Assembly (NCBI GenBank): GCA_021812785.1
Contig: JAKAMR010000064.1
Location: 1 to 16,998, forward strand
Direction of reading: 5' to 3'
Source: Nitrospirota bacterium
GTDB lineage: Bacteria > Nitrospirota > Thermodesulfovibrionia > Thermodesulfovibrionales > JdFR-88
Length of the DNA: 16,998 nt
How positions within the stretch are numbered: the stretch's first letter is position 1; the number at the start of each line of letters is the position of its first letter. The position numbers and the translations under genes are program-made. The notes beneath the pieces were generated by a model that ran no database searches, was not told where the DNA came from, and saw nothing but the letters and a program-made list of their open reading frames with translations. Shown here piece by piece: positions 7,030 to 14,935 of this stretch.

Positions 7030-7150
7030 TGGAAACTGGCGGTAAAAAGTATTTGGAGGAAATTATAAGTGTTCCAAGCACGGCGCATACATCCAGAGTG
7101 GTGTCCCATAAATGACCGGCAATATGATAGTGTATTGGCGTCGTAAATCT

Positions 7151-7318
7151 CTTTACATTAGAAAGCTCCAAGAAATAAATCTGTTTTTTCGTCATTCCCG
7201 AGGTCTTAATCGGGAATCCAGTGACTTTGATTTTTTTTGCCGGCCAAAAGACAACGCCGCTGGATTTCCGCTTGCTACATGCGGGAATGACGGCCAAAAT
7301 ACTCGAACAAATGTAAAG
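7151..7318. repeat. Palindromic MITE-like element with nested inverted ends
   Basis: Outer ends CTTTACATT (7151-7159) and AATGTAAAG (7310-7318) are perfect inverted repeats. Inside them GTCATTCCCG (7191-7200) and CGGGAATGAC (7282-7291) form a second perfect inverted pair. The right flank (GGCCAAAATACTCGAACAAATGTAAAG) matches, reversed, the left flank of copy A (4932-4963). No protein is encoded. The rest of 7030-7635 holds only this element, the copy at 7351-7446 and an unremarkable AT-rich leader of the next gene. Confidence 0.7.
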
Positions 7319-7350
7319 AAACGTTGGACCCACTACAATAGGTTTATTCT

Positions 7351-7446
7351 GTCATTCCGGCGATTTATTCCGGTTGAGGAGGATAAAAACGGGCGGGATC
7401 AGCCTTAAAAGACTGATTCCCGGCGCGCTTCGCTTCGGGAAATGAC
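7351..7446 (-). repeat. Dispersed repeat: copy C (inverted)
   Basis: Read on the minus strand it runs from GTCATTTCCCGAAGCGAAGC through CCCGCCCGTTTTTAT and CGGAATAAATC to CCGGAATGAC, the core order of copies A and B but without the CTAAAAATC...TGATTCATT extension. The GCGAAGCGCGCCGGGAATC part is shared with copies B (12596) and D (14339). Confidence 0.75.
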
Positions 7447-7635
7447 AACGGATTTCCGGGACAGGACACTGATATCTTATTCTCATCCCTGCGGTGCAGG
7501 TGAATATTGTGGCAGAGGACCAAAAGAGGGCTCGTTTCAGACCACTTTTTTCTCTTGAAAGAGCATGGAAATATTGGCAATAATACGAATATGAATGGAT
7601 TGAAGAGTTAATATAATTCACATGCGAGGCTTGTT

Positions 7636-8727
7636 TTGAGCAGCCCTTTGATTGCTGCCGGGCAATTCACGAAAAGCAGGATCACCGGTGTCGCCGAATT
7701 CGGTGACGGAAATATAAACAACACCTTCCTCGTAGAATCCGAAGATGGGAAATTCGTTCTTCAGCGCATCAATAGCAGTGTATTCCGGCGCCCTGAAGAC
7801 GTAATGCGAAATATCCGTATCTGCACGGAGCATATCAGGCAGCGCACGGAGGGGCTCAAAAATGAGGGAGGCAGGCGCTGGGCCGTACCCAGCGTGATCC
7901 CGGCCAGGAGTGGCTTGGACCATTGGACGGGGCCGGACGGATCATTTTGGCGGGCGCTGAGCCTGATTGAAGGGGCGGAATCCTTTAGTGTCATCAATAA
8001 CACGGAACACGCCAGGGAAGCGGGCTATGCATTGGGGCTTTTCCATTCTTTTTTAAGCGATCTGCCGCCGGAACGCCTTGCAGACACATTGCCTGGTTTT
8101 CATATCACACCGGGTTATCTTGCCCGTTATGATGCAGCGGTTGCGCAAAATTCCGGAAGATGCGCTTCCCCGGAGGGGGCCTATTGCCTGGACTTTATTG
8201 AAGGACGCAAGGGTTTTTTGGCCAGGGTCCTTGAAGACGCAAGGGGGCAAGGCCGGCTTTTAGTGCGCATTATCCACGGAGACCCGAAGATCAATAACAT
8301 CCTGATGGACACCTCCACTGGCCAGGCCGTAAGCATGATCGACCTGGACACCGTTAAACCAGGCCTGATCCATTATGATATAGGCGATTGCCTGCGCTCC
8401 GGATGTAACCCCCTGGGAGAGGAAACTGAGGCGTGGGAGGACGTAAACTTCGACCTTGGGCTTTGCAGAGCGATGCTTGGTGGCTATCTCAGGGCCGCAA
8501 GGCAATTCCTCACCGTAAACGATCTTGAATTCATTTATGACTGCGTCCGCCTGATGGCATTTGAACTGGGTGTAAGATTTTTTACTGATCACCTTGAAGG
8601 CGATACATACTTCAAAGTCAGATTTCCGGGACATAATTTAAGGAGGGCGCTTGTCCAGCTCAAGCTGACTGAAAGCATCGAATTGCAGGAAGCGGCAATC
8701 CGGGCGGCGGTCATGGAATACAGATGA
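7636..8727 (+). CDS. APH/choline-kinase-fold sugar kinase, NahK-like (N-acetylhexosamine 1-kinase type)
   Basis: 363 residues from a TTG start with GAGG 6 nt upstream; no ATG or GTG in frame fits better. Seen: a nucleotide-loop region GDGNINNTFLV at 23-33, FVLQRIN at 40-46, the catalytic HGDPKINNIL at 214-223 (Asp216 as base), and the metal site MIDLDTVKPGL at 235-244, followed by YDIGDCLRSG. These match the aminoglycoside phosphotransferase fold, and HGDxKINN with DLDTVxPG is the pattern of NahK-type N-acetylhexosamine kinases. It probably phosphorylates a sugar (GlcNAc/GalNAc) in the cytoplasm; antibiotic resistance is less likely. A TATAAT at 7612-7617 may be its -10, though with no convincing -35. 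The downstream gene overlaps by ATGA, so the two form an operon. Confidence 0.78.
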   Translation: MSSPLIAAGQFTKSRITGVAEFGDGNINNTFLVESEDGKFVLQRINSSVFRRPEDVMRNIRICTEHIRQRTEGLKNEGGRRWAVPSVIPARSGLDHWTGPDGSFWRALSLIEGAESFSVINNTEHAREAGYALGLFHSFLSDLPPERLADTLPGFHITPGYLARYDAAVAQNSGRCASPEGAYCLDFIEGRKGFLARVLEDARGQGRLLVRIIHGDPKINNILMDTSTGQAVSMIDLDTVKPGLIHYDIGDCLRSGCNPLGEETEAWEDVNFDLGLCRAMLGGYLRAARQFLTVNDLEFIYDCVRLMAFELGVRFFTDHLEGDTYFKVRFPGHNLRRALVQLKLTESIELQEAAIRAAVMEYR

Positions 8728-9263
8728 ATCCAATGGATTTTTCTTTGGTCCCTTTTCAAGCGGGTGGAAAACCCGCGCCGGACTTAAAGATTTCAGGAAG
8801 CGTTGAAAGGAGGAAAGACCGGTTCTCAATAGGTTATGAAATAACGGGCAGTCTGTCCTCCATCGAGCTTCCGGTTGCGGATGTCCCATCGCGCAGGTAT
8901 TCTCTTTGGGAGAAGACATGCATGGAATTTTTTTTGGGTCCCCGGAATTCCACGCGTTACTGGGAATTCAATCTATCGCCTGCCGGGCTCTGGAATACCT
9001 ACAGTTTCGAGTCCTACAGGGAAGGCATGCGTGAGGAGCCTTCGTTTGAAAAGCTGCCATTTGTCGTCCATGCCGGTCCGCGCGCATTAAGGCTATCCCT
9101 GGAGTTCAATTTGGCCGCTATCGTCCCGCCTGGCCTGGACATCAACGTTGCCGTCAGCGCCGTAATTAAAATGAAAGACGGCAATATGTCGTATTGGGCC
9201 CTGGCCCATCCCCCCGTCCGTCCAGATTTTCATGACCGGGCTTGCTTTAAGATCGCCCTCTGA
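8724..9263 (+). CDS. DOMON-like domain protein
   Basis: 179 residues, ATG overlapping the kinase stop (ATGA). The pattern is that of small bacterial DOMON-like proteins: an N-terminal beta segment (ISGSVERRKDRFSIGYEITG), then RRYSLWEKTCMEFFLGPRN at about 57-75, YWEFNLSPAGLWNTYSF, and a C-terminal YWALAHP..RPDFHDRACF. No signal peptide or membrane segment is seen, so it is probably cytoplasmic. DOMON folds bind heme or sugars in other proteins. For this subfamily the ligand is not known to me, and next to a sugar-kinase-like gene a carbohydrate ligand is the simpler guess. It ends 40 nt from the convergent PAS kinase; only a T-rich stretch lies between. Confidence 0.65.
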   Translation: MNPMDFSLVPFQAGGKPAPDLKISGSVERRKDRFSIGYEITGSLSSIELPVADVPSRRYSLWEKTCMEFFLGPRNSTRYWEFNLSPAGLWNTYSFESYREGMREEPSFEKLPFVVHAGPRALRLSLEFNLAAIVPPGLDINVAVSAVIKMKDGNMSYWALAHPPVRPDFHDRACFKIAL

Positions 9264-9303
9264 AGACTTTTTTTGGCAAAAAATTCCTGCAGCTAATAAT
9301 CCT

Positions 9304-11436
9304 TTATTGCCCAATCAGACTGAAATTGATCTGGAACCGTGTGCCTCCCTTTTTGCTGACATGCAGTTTCCCTTTAAGCTGGTTTGCAACCAGACTGTTG
9401 ACCAGCCGCAACCCGAGGGTCTTTGTCTTGCTTACGTCCAGCCCTTCCGGGAGTCCCACCCCGTCATCCGAGTACACGAGCTCAACTTCGTCCCCGCTTT
9501 TTTTATGCATGACTATCCTGATCTGCCCTTTTCTGTTTCCCGGGAAGGCGTATTTCATGGAGTTAGAGAGAAGCTCGTTTATTATCAGCCCGCAAGGGGT
9601 GGCCAGGTCTATCGACAGAGGAAGGCTTTCTATCTCCAGTTCCATGGATACCGTCGAGGCTTTTGCAGGGTGGCTTTTCATGGTGACATCCGCAAGGTCT
9701 TCCATGTATTTCTCTATGTCCAGACTGGAAAGGTCCTTCGATCTGTACAGCATCTCATGGACGAGCGACATCGCCCTGATCCTGTCCTGCGTCTCTTTGA
9801 AGGCCTGCCGCACGCAGCTGTCCTCAAAAGGCATGGATTGAAGGTTAAGAAGCCCCGATATCACCTGCATATTGTTCTTTGTCCTGTGATAGATCTCCCT
9901 AAGGAGTATCTCCTTTTCCGTGAGAGAGGCCTTCAGCTTCTCCTCGGCTTTTTTGCGCTCGGTGATATCAATGACATTTGCGACACGATAGAGCGTCCTT
10001 CCCTCCTTGTCCTTTATGGCATAGGCCTCAACTTCCGCGGGAAAAACGGATCCGTCCTTGCGTAAGCGAAAGGTCTCAAACTTGTGATAGCCTTTTTCGT
10101 GAATTGTGGCGATATGCATGGGAAGGCCGGCCCGAGACTCGGGCGCGTACGTGTCGGCAATAGGCATTCCATAAAGCTCATCCACAGTATAACCGTGCAT
10201 TTCGGCAAACGCCGGGTTCACTAATCCGAGAGTGCCGTCTTCCATGCCTATTGAGACGCCGGTCTTTGTATGCTGTACGACATTGGCAAACTTGCGTATC
10301 GTCTCCTCCGTTTTTTTGCGGACGGTTATGTCCCGTTCTATGGCAAAAACGTATTTATGGCCGCCCTCCTCAAAAAGACCTGCGGTGATGTCCACCGGAA
10401 AGATGGAGCCGTCCTTCTTCCGGTGCTCAATCTCGGCCTTCAGCCACTGGCCTTTCAGGCTCAACTCTCTCCGCATGGGGTTCAGCTTTGCGTCCTCCGG
10501 AGAATCTACATCCTCTATGCGCAGCTTCAGGAGTTCTTCGACCGTATATCCATGCATTTTTGCGGCAACCTGATTGGCATCAACTATCCTGCCGGCATTT
10601 TCCCCTTCCATATCTATGATAAAGATGGCGTCATTGGCGTTTTCAAACAGACGCCGGTACCGCCTCTCGCTTTGCCTCTGTGCCTCTTGAGCCCTCTTGC
10701 GGGCAGTAATGTCCCGAACGGAGCTGAATATCACGTCCCTGCCTTCGAACTCTATAACCTTTGCGCATATTTCCACGGGCATGACCGTGCCGTCTTTTCT
10801 CAAGTGGGCCAACTCGAATATGCCCCAGCCATTTTTTTTAATATGCTCAACCCGCTCCGGTATTCTGGGTCTGGAATCAGGAGCGTCCAGCTGGTAGAGG
10901 TTCATCGACATGATCTCTTCCTTCGTGTATCCCAGCCGCTCATAGGCTGTCCTGTTTGCGTCCACCAGGTTGCCGTTCATTTCAACTATAAAGAGAGCGT
11001 CGGCCGTGGAATCAAAAAGTGTGCGGAATTTGCTCTCACTGCGATGCAGCGCCTTCTCCAGCCTTTTTTGTTCCGTGATGTCGCGGGAAACGGACAAAAG
11101 CCCTTCAAGCTGGGCGTTTTTGTCATATAAGGGAACTTTTATCGTATCGAAACACCGTGTCTGTCCATTTTTACCGGTAAACAGTTCCTCCGCATGGACG
11201 GGTTGGCCCTTCCGTATCGCCTCGGCGTCGCTTTTGTCACACTTTTTTGCCTCGGCGGGCGGCAAAATATCGCTGCTTGTTTTTCCTGTGAAACATGACG
11301 CCTGGCGGCCGTAAAACTCCTCGACTGCTCTGTTTACCATTACATACCTGCCCCCGGCATCCTTGAGGAATACCATTTCGGGCATCGCCTGAATCAGGGT
11401 TTCCAGTCTGGCAGTATCCTCTGCTGAATTGTCCAT
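9304..11436 (-). CDS. Soluble PAS-domain sensor histidine kinase (four PAS, HisKA_2/HATPase)
   Basis: 710 residues without membrane segments. Four PAS units lie at about 8-125, 132-250, 257-378 and 382-498. Most end in the PAC signature RDITxxK or similar (RDITEQK, RDITARK, RDITVRK, IDITERK). The transmitter starts near 502, with the phospho-acceptor box LLREIYHRTKNNMQVISGL (His517). The ATP-binding part has IINELLSNSMKYAFPG (N-box, about 618-633), DDGVGLPEG and LGLRLV. This is the HisKA_2 type, in which His lies in HRxKNN. No receiver domain or regulator gene is adjacent. A TATAAT at 11456-11451 sits only 14 nt before the ATG, suggesting a very short leader, but the -35 is poor. Its transmitter is closely similar to that of the membrane kinase at 12850. 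Confidence 0.92.
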   Translation of the reverse strand: MDNSAEDTARLETLIQAMPEMVFLKDAGGRYVMVNRAVEEFYGRQASCFTGKTSSDILPPAEAKKCDKSDAEAIRKGQPVHAEELFTGKNGQTRCFDTIKVPLYDKNAQLEGLLSVSRDITEQKRLEKALHRSESKFRTLFDSTADALFIVEMNGNLVDANRTAYERLGYTKEEIMSMNLYQLDAPDSRPRIPERVEHIKKNGWGIFELAHLRKDGTVMPVEICAKVIEFEGRDVIFSSVRDITARKRAQEAQRQSERRYRRLFENANDAIFIIDMEGENAGRIVDANQVAAKMHGYTVEELLKLRIEDVDSPEDAKLNPMRRELSLKGQWLKAEIEHRKKDGSIFPVDITAGLFEEGGHKYVFAIERDITVRKKTEETIRKFANVVQHTKTGVSIGMEDGTLGLVNPAFAEMHGYTVDELYGMPIADTYAPESRAGLPMHIATIHEKGYHKFETFRLRKDGSVFPAEVEAYAIKDKEGRTLYRVANVIDITERKKAEEKLKASLTEKEILLREIYHRTKNNMQVISGLLNLQSMPFEDSCVRQAFKETQDRIRAMSLVHEMLYRSKDLSSLDIEKYMEDLADVTMKSHPAKASTVSMELEIESLPLSIDLATPCGLIINELLSNSMKYAFPGNRKGQIRIVMHKKSGDEVELVYSDDGVGLPEGLDVSKTKTLGLRLVNSLVANQLKGKLHVSKKGGTRFQINFSLIGQ

Positions 11437-11576
11437 ATTCTCTTCAGCAAATTATAGCAGAGACAGAAACGATCAAGGCCTTATTTGGACCTCAGGAACC
11501 GGGTTTCATTCACTGGATCCATAAGACATGATTTCTTGTGCCATTCAGATCCGGATATGGTTTAAAGGAGCGGGTG

Positions 11577-12449
11577 TTATTTCGCCTTACGATAGATTTC
11601 TTTGCCGTTTTCACCGTCATGTGAATGCCTCGCCGGCAATACGCCTTCAGGCGTCCGCCGCAACTCCTCCGGCACCTGTATTCCCGGACTCCCCTTGGCT
11701 GGGGTAATTCCTCCATCGGCCAGCCACAGGGCTCCGGTAACATAGCTTGCTTCATCGGAAGCAAGGAACGCAAAGATATTCGCAATTTCTTCCGGGGTGC
11801 CGCGGCGGCCCATTGGAACTCCGTTATCTATTGAGTCCGCCGTCTCCTCATCCATGGGCCCTTTGCCCGGCCGCGTCCAGGCTGTATCGATCGCTCCCGG
11901 GCAGACGCAATTTGCGCGTACTCCATATTTGGCCTGCTCAATGGCCACTCCCGTAATAAAAGCGTGCAAAAACCCCTTTGTCCCTCCGTATGGGGTGCAG
12001 TTCGGCGATCCGTTGAACCCTGCCTCGGAGCCGGTGCAGATAATATTGCCCCGGCTCTTCTTCAGATAAGGCAGGGAAAATTTGGTCATGAGGAAAGCCG
12101 TGCGCATGTTATTCCGCACCGTCCTGTCGAAATCCTCGATACGGTAATCGTCAGTTTCGGCCCATGCAATAAAAATACCGGCATTGCTTACGAGCACATC
12201 AAGGCGGCCAAAACATTGGACGGCCAGATCTACACAGGCCATGGCCTCTTCCTCTATCGACACATCCCCTTGATAGACCTCAGCGCGGCCGCCGCTTTTA
12301 TTGATTGCACCGGCCACGTCCCGGACCGGATCGCCGGGCAAACCGTTCAGGACCAACATTGCGCCCTCACGTGCAAATTTATGTGCGATTGCTTCGCCAA
12401 TGCCGGTGCCGGCGCCCGTGATTATGGCAATCTTGTCTTTTAGCCGCAT
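11577..12449 (-). CDS. Short-chain dehydrogenase/reductase (SDR) family oxidoreductase
   Basis: 290 residues from the ATG at 12449, chosen because GGAGG lies 7 nt upstream and MRLKDKIAIITG is the normal SDR start; the longer frame to 12560 adds a tail without family character. Seen: TGAGTGIG at 11-18 (NAD(P) binding), SNAG at 89-91, Asn114, and the catalytic triad residues Ser141, Tyr154 and Lys158 (YGGTK). CPGAIDTAWT and the C-terminal SYVTGALWLADGGI follow. After the usual end there are about 40 extra residues (PAKGSPGIQVPEELRRTPEGV onward, basic at the end), which most classical SDRs lack. Substrate is not predictable. It lies upstream of the PAS kinase on the same strand with a 140-nt gap, so joint transcription is possible but not shown. 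Confidence 0.88.
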   Translation of the reverse strand: MRLKDKIAIITGAGTGIGEAIAHKFAREGAMLVLNGLPGDPVRDVAGAINKSGGRAEVYQGDVSIEEEAMACVDLAVQCFGRLDVLVSNAGIFIAWAETDDYRIEDFDRTVRNNMRTAFLMTKFSLPYLKKSRGNIICTGSEAGFNGSPNCTPYGGTKGFLHAFITGVAIEQAKYGVRANCVCPGAIDTAWTRPGKGPMDEETADSIDNGVPMGRRGTPEEIANIFAFLASDEASYVTGALWLADGGITPAKGSPGIQVPEELRRTPEGVLPARHSHDGENGKEIYRKAK

Positions 12450-12595
12450 ATGGCCGCCTCCATTGATTTCCAGATGTTTTTGAGCCCGCAATAAGACGAT
12501 ATCAAAAAAGGGCGCATGCAGAAACGGGCCGACTTTATGCCCGGTTTTTTTTACTTGCAATTCCCGGTAGCCTGCTGCAGGGTTTCCTTGGTTGT

Positions 12596-12745
12596 GTCAT
12601 TCCCGCAAGCGAAGCGCGCCGGGAATCCTTCCCGGAACGCGAGGAAAGATTCCGCCCGTTTTTATTTGCAGCCAGAATAAATCCGGCCTGAATACTAAAA
12701 ATCTCTGACTTCGATACCCTGCGGCTTGCCGCAGGGTGATTCATT
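12596..12745 (+). repeat. Dispersed repeat, long form: copy B
   Basis: It starts GTCATTCCCGCAAGCGAAGC and carries CCGCCCGTTTTTATTTGC, AGAATAAATCCGGCC, ACTAAAAATC and TGACTTCGATACC. It ends in the perfect 20-bp palindrome CCCTGCGGCTTGCCGCAGGG (12717-12736) plus TGATTCATT. It has the same order as copy A at 4964-5115. Copy B lacks the GGAATGAC core end (GGCCTGAATACT instead), so it has decayed there. The remainder of the gap 12450-12849 holds the kinase promoter only. Confidence 0.8.
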
Positions 12746-12746
12746 A

Positions 12747-12778
12747 TTGAAATTTCCGATGATAATTTGACCTATAAT
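12747..12778 (+). promoter_or_regulatory. Probable promoter of the membrane histidine kinase
   Basis: A perfect TATAAT at 12773-12778 has TTGAAA at 12747-12752 upstream; the 20-nt spacer is long, so the -35 is uncertain. It begins 2 nt after the repeat's TGATTCATT, so the repeat's hairpin sits at the upstream edge of the promoter. The leader to the ATG is about 65 nt. Confidence 0.4.
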
Positions 12779-12849
12779 TTAACTAAAGGGATTATACAAG
12801 GCAAAGAGGGAGGCTGCGCTGAAAATTAATTCCCGGCGCAAAAAAAGCC

Positions 12850-14274
12850 ATGACACTCGCCTATTTGCTATACAGTTTTCCTTTCTTCATGTTGGCCGTA
12901 ATCATACTGATAAATATAAAGAAAGACAGCCAGTTTTTCTTTCTTAAAAATCTATGGCTCCTGGCCATATTCGCTGGAACGCACGGCACACATGAATTGG
13001 CGGAGATGTTCGCCGGCTTTACTGAACCGGCCGGCATGCAGCTCAACTTTGCCGATGCGATAACCCTGGCCATTTCATTTTATTGCCTTCTGCAGTTTGG
13101 GATCGGCTGCATTATCCAGTGCAAACGCTTGAGCAAGTGGATGAATCTGATACCTGTGGCGTTGGCCGCTTCGTGGGTCGCCGTGCTTTTTTTTAAACAG
13201 TATAACTTGATGACGGGCCAATACAGGGGAGAAGGGGATATCTATGCCCGGTATATACTGGGGATGCCCGCATGCTTTTTGACCTCTTACGCCTTCATCC
13301 TGCAACTGCCAGGGATCGAAAATGCCGGCAAGCCGGGCTTGGTCCGTTCAGCAATATTTTCCGCCGCGGGCTTTGCGGTTTTCGGGCTGGTCTCGGGTCT
13401 TGTCGTGCCGCCTGCCGGTTTCTTCCCTGCATCCGCAATCAACTACGCCATTTTTTATCAGAAGACAGGGGTGCCCGTCCAGATCGTCCGTGCCGCTATA
13501 GCGGCGTTCATCGCTTACAATATGCTCAGGCTGATGGGCCTGTTCGAGTGGGAAGCTTCTGTTGCCGCAAGCAAGGAGGAGGCAAAGCTAAGGCGTGAAA
13601 TAGAGGAAAGCACCTACAAGCTCGCAATGGCAAATTCTCAGATAAGCGAATCTCTCAAGGAAAGGGAAACCCTTTTGCGGGAGCTTTATCACCGCACGAA
13701 GAACAATATGCAGCTGATCTCCAGCCTGATCGTCCTTCAGTCAAAATACGTAAGCGATGAGCGCTCACTGCAGATGCTTATGGATGCGCAAAAAAGGATA
13801 CAGGCCATGTCCATGGTCCACGAAAAACTGTACCAGTCCGCGAGGCTGTCTGATTTGAACATGCGGGAATATATTGAAGACCTGGCGAAAGCCCTTGTGG
13901 CAAGCTATCATCAGGAAGGGCATGTGACGCTGAAAATGGACATGGATGACATTCTGTTCAATATAGACATGGCCATCCCTTGCGGGTTGATAATAAACGA
14001 ACTGGTAACAAACTCGATCAAATATGCCTTTCCCGGCGGCAGGCCCGGAGAGGTGAGCATAACCCTGCACCGGTTGGAAGGGGAAAAGGTAAAGCTTACG
14101 TTTGAGGACAACGGGATAGGAATGCAGGAAGGTTTCGATTTGAAAAAAGCGGACAGCCTGGGCCTCAAGCTTCTGAATAACCTGGCCACAAAGCAGCTGA
14201 ATGGAGATGTGCAGTTGCAATGCAGGGACGGCTGCCGGTTTGAGCTGGTATTCGATATCAACACCGCAGTATAA
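12850..14274 (+). CDS. Membrane histidine kinase with seven-helix N-terminal sensor region and HisKA_2 transmitter
   Basis: 474 residues. Hydrophobic segments at about 4-22, 34-52, 68-89, 99-116, 136-153, 165-187 and 207-229 suggest seven membrane helices. His residues sit in GTHGTHELAEMF near helix 2. I do not recognise this sensor as a named family. A coiled segment (240-275) leads to LLRELYHRTKNNMQLISSL with His281, then IINELVTNSIKYAFPGG (N-box) and DNGIGMQEG. The transmitter is clearly paralogous to that of the PAS kinase at 9304-11436, including RIQAMSMVHEKLYQS versus RIRAMSLVHEMLYRS. No good Shine-Dalgarno precedes the ATG; a GGGAGG lies about 37 nt upstream, too far to serve it. No partner regulator is near. 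Confidence 0.9.
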   Translation: MTLAYLLYSFPFFMLAVIILINIKKDSQFFFLKNLWLLAIFAGTHGTHELAEMFAGFTEPAGMQLNFADAITLAISFYCLLQFGIGCIIQCKRLSKWMNLIPVALAASWVAVLFFKQYNLMTGQYRGEGDIYARYILGMPACFLTSYAFILQLPGIENAGKPGLVRSAIFSAAGFAVFGLVSGLVVPPAGFFPASAINYAIFYQKTGVPVQIVRAAIAAFIAYNMLRLMGLFEWEASVAASKEEAKLRREIEESTYKLAMANSQISESLKERETLLRELYHRTKNNMQLISSLIVLQSKYVSDERSLQMLMDAQKRIQAMSMVHEKLYQSARLSDLNMREYIEDLAKALVASYHQEGHVTLKMDMDDILFNIDMAIPCGLIINELVTNSIKYAFPGGRPGEVSITLHRLEGEKVKLTFEDNGIGMQEGFDLKKADSLGLKLLNNLATKQLNGDVQLQCRDGCRFELVFDINTAV

Positions 14275-14324
14275 GAAGCCGGCACGGAAAGAAAGATGCT
14301 CCATTTACTAAGCACATCGCTAAT

Positions 14325-14435
14325 AAAGCCTCACGGTTGTCATTCCCGCAAGCGAAGCGCGCCGGGAATCCTTCCTGAAAGCCGGAGAAAGATTCCGGAC
14401 AAGCCGGAATGACAGATAACGGCTGAATGAGGCTT
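14325..14435. repeat. Dispersed repeat, short form (copy D), inside a longer inverted repeat
   Basis: The core 14339-14413 runs GTCATTCCCGCAAGCGAAGC...GATTCCGGACAAGCCGGAATGAC, a 75-bp form of the family. It is flanked by AAAGCCTCA (14325-14333) and TGAGGCTTT (14427-14435), a perfect 9-bp inverted pair. The whole can fold into one long stem and may serve as a terminator of the membrane kinase gene. Confidence 0.7.
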
Positions 14436-14439
14436 TCCT

Positions 14440-14892
14440 AATGGTCGTCTTAGTAACTTAAAAAGCTTACATTAAACTGTTTATACGGACAGCATCATGG
14501 CCCGGCGGATTATGATGAGACCGCAGGGCTTCTCAGACCAAAAAGCCGGAAAGGAACTTTTTTATGGATGTTTTTGATTTTATCCCCGGAGTTTGAAAGA
14601 CGGGAACAACCAGAAAAAAAGAGGCCAGGATCGCCGGAAAAAGGCGGGCAATGGCGAAGGAGCTCCCCGGCTGGCAGCGGCAAAGAGAAAGGCAACTGAA
14701 GGCCGTGAATCATGGGACTGAACGCGTTTGAACATCCATGTTAAGAAAATCATTTAAAAACTGGAGGTTGAAGTTTTTCTCTTGAACAAAAAACACAAAA
14801 AAACAAAAAAGGGGCTTCCTGATTTTTTTATTCGCTGAGCAGTCGGAGGGTAAAAAGGTTTTTTTGTTTTTTTAACGTCCGGCAAAAATAAA
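14440..14892. other. Gene-free stretch before the tRNA fragment
   Basis: No reading frame with a plausible start, ribosome site and family character is found on either strand. The stretch 14760-14880 is rich in A and T runs (several A6-A7 and T7 tracts). I see no hairpin with strong pairing. It is probably chromosomal sequence flanking the insertion point. Confidence 0.5.
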
Positions 14893-14893
14893 G

Positions 14894-14935
14894 CGCGCCC
14901 AGAGGGATTCGAACCCCCGACCTGCGGATTCGTAG
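14894..14935 (-). other. 3' fragment of tRNA-Arg(ACG); likely attachment site (att) of an integrated element
   Basis: Read on the minus strand: anticodon loop CTACGAA (anticodon ACG), 3' anticodon strand TCCGC, variable AGGTC, T-arm GGGGG-TTCGAAT-CCCTC and 3' acceptor strand TGGGCGC plus discriminator G. The 5' half is absent: the bases before the loop (TGAAT) cannot pair with TCCGC, and no D-arm follows. Integrases often recombine at the anticodon loop and leave such a 3' copy at one end. The geometry puts the chromosome to the left and the element, with the rebuilt intact tRNA at its far end, to the right. Confidence 0.72.

Noticed and set aside
7069..7146. 25-codon GTG frame after GGAGG downstream of the chemoreceptor
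   Set aside because: The ribosome site is good but the product (VFQARRIHPEWCPINDRQYD...) matches nothing I know and the frame is too short to support without conservation.
7636..8727. Aminoglycoside resistance phosphotransferase
   Set aside because: The fold is shared, but HGDPKINN with DLDTVKPG and the DOMON-like partner fit a NahK-type sugar kinase better.
12450..12560. N-terminal extension of the SDR to 12560
   Set aside because: The ATG at 12449 has GGAGG at the right spacing and gives the standard SDR N-terminus.
4964..14413. CRISPR array
   Set aside because: The GTCATTCC repeats are few, far apart, in both orientations and of unequal length, with no regular spacers or cas genes.
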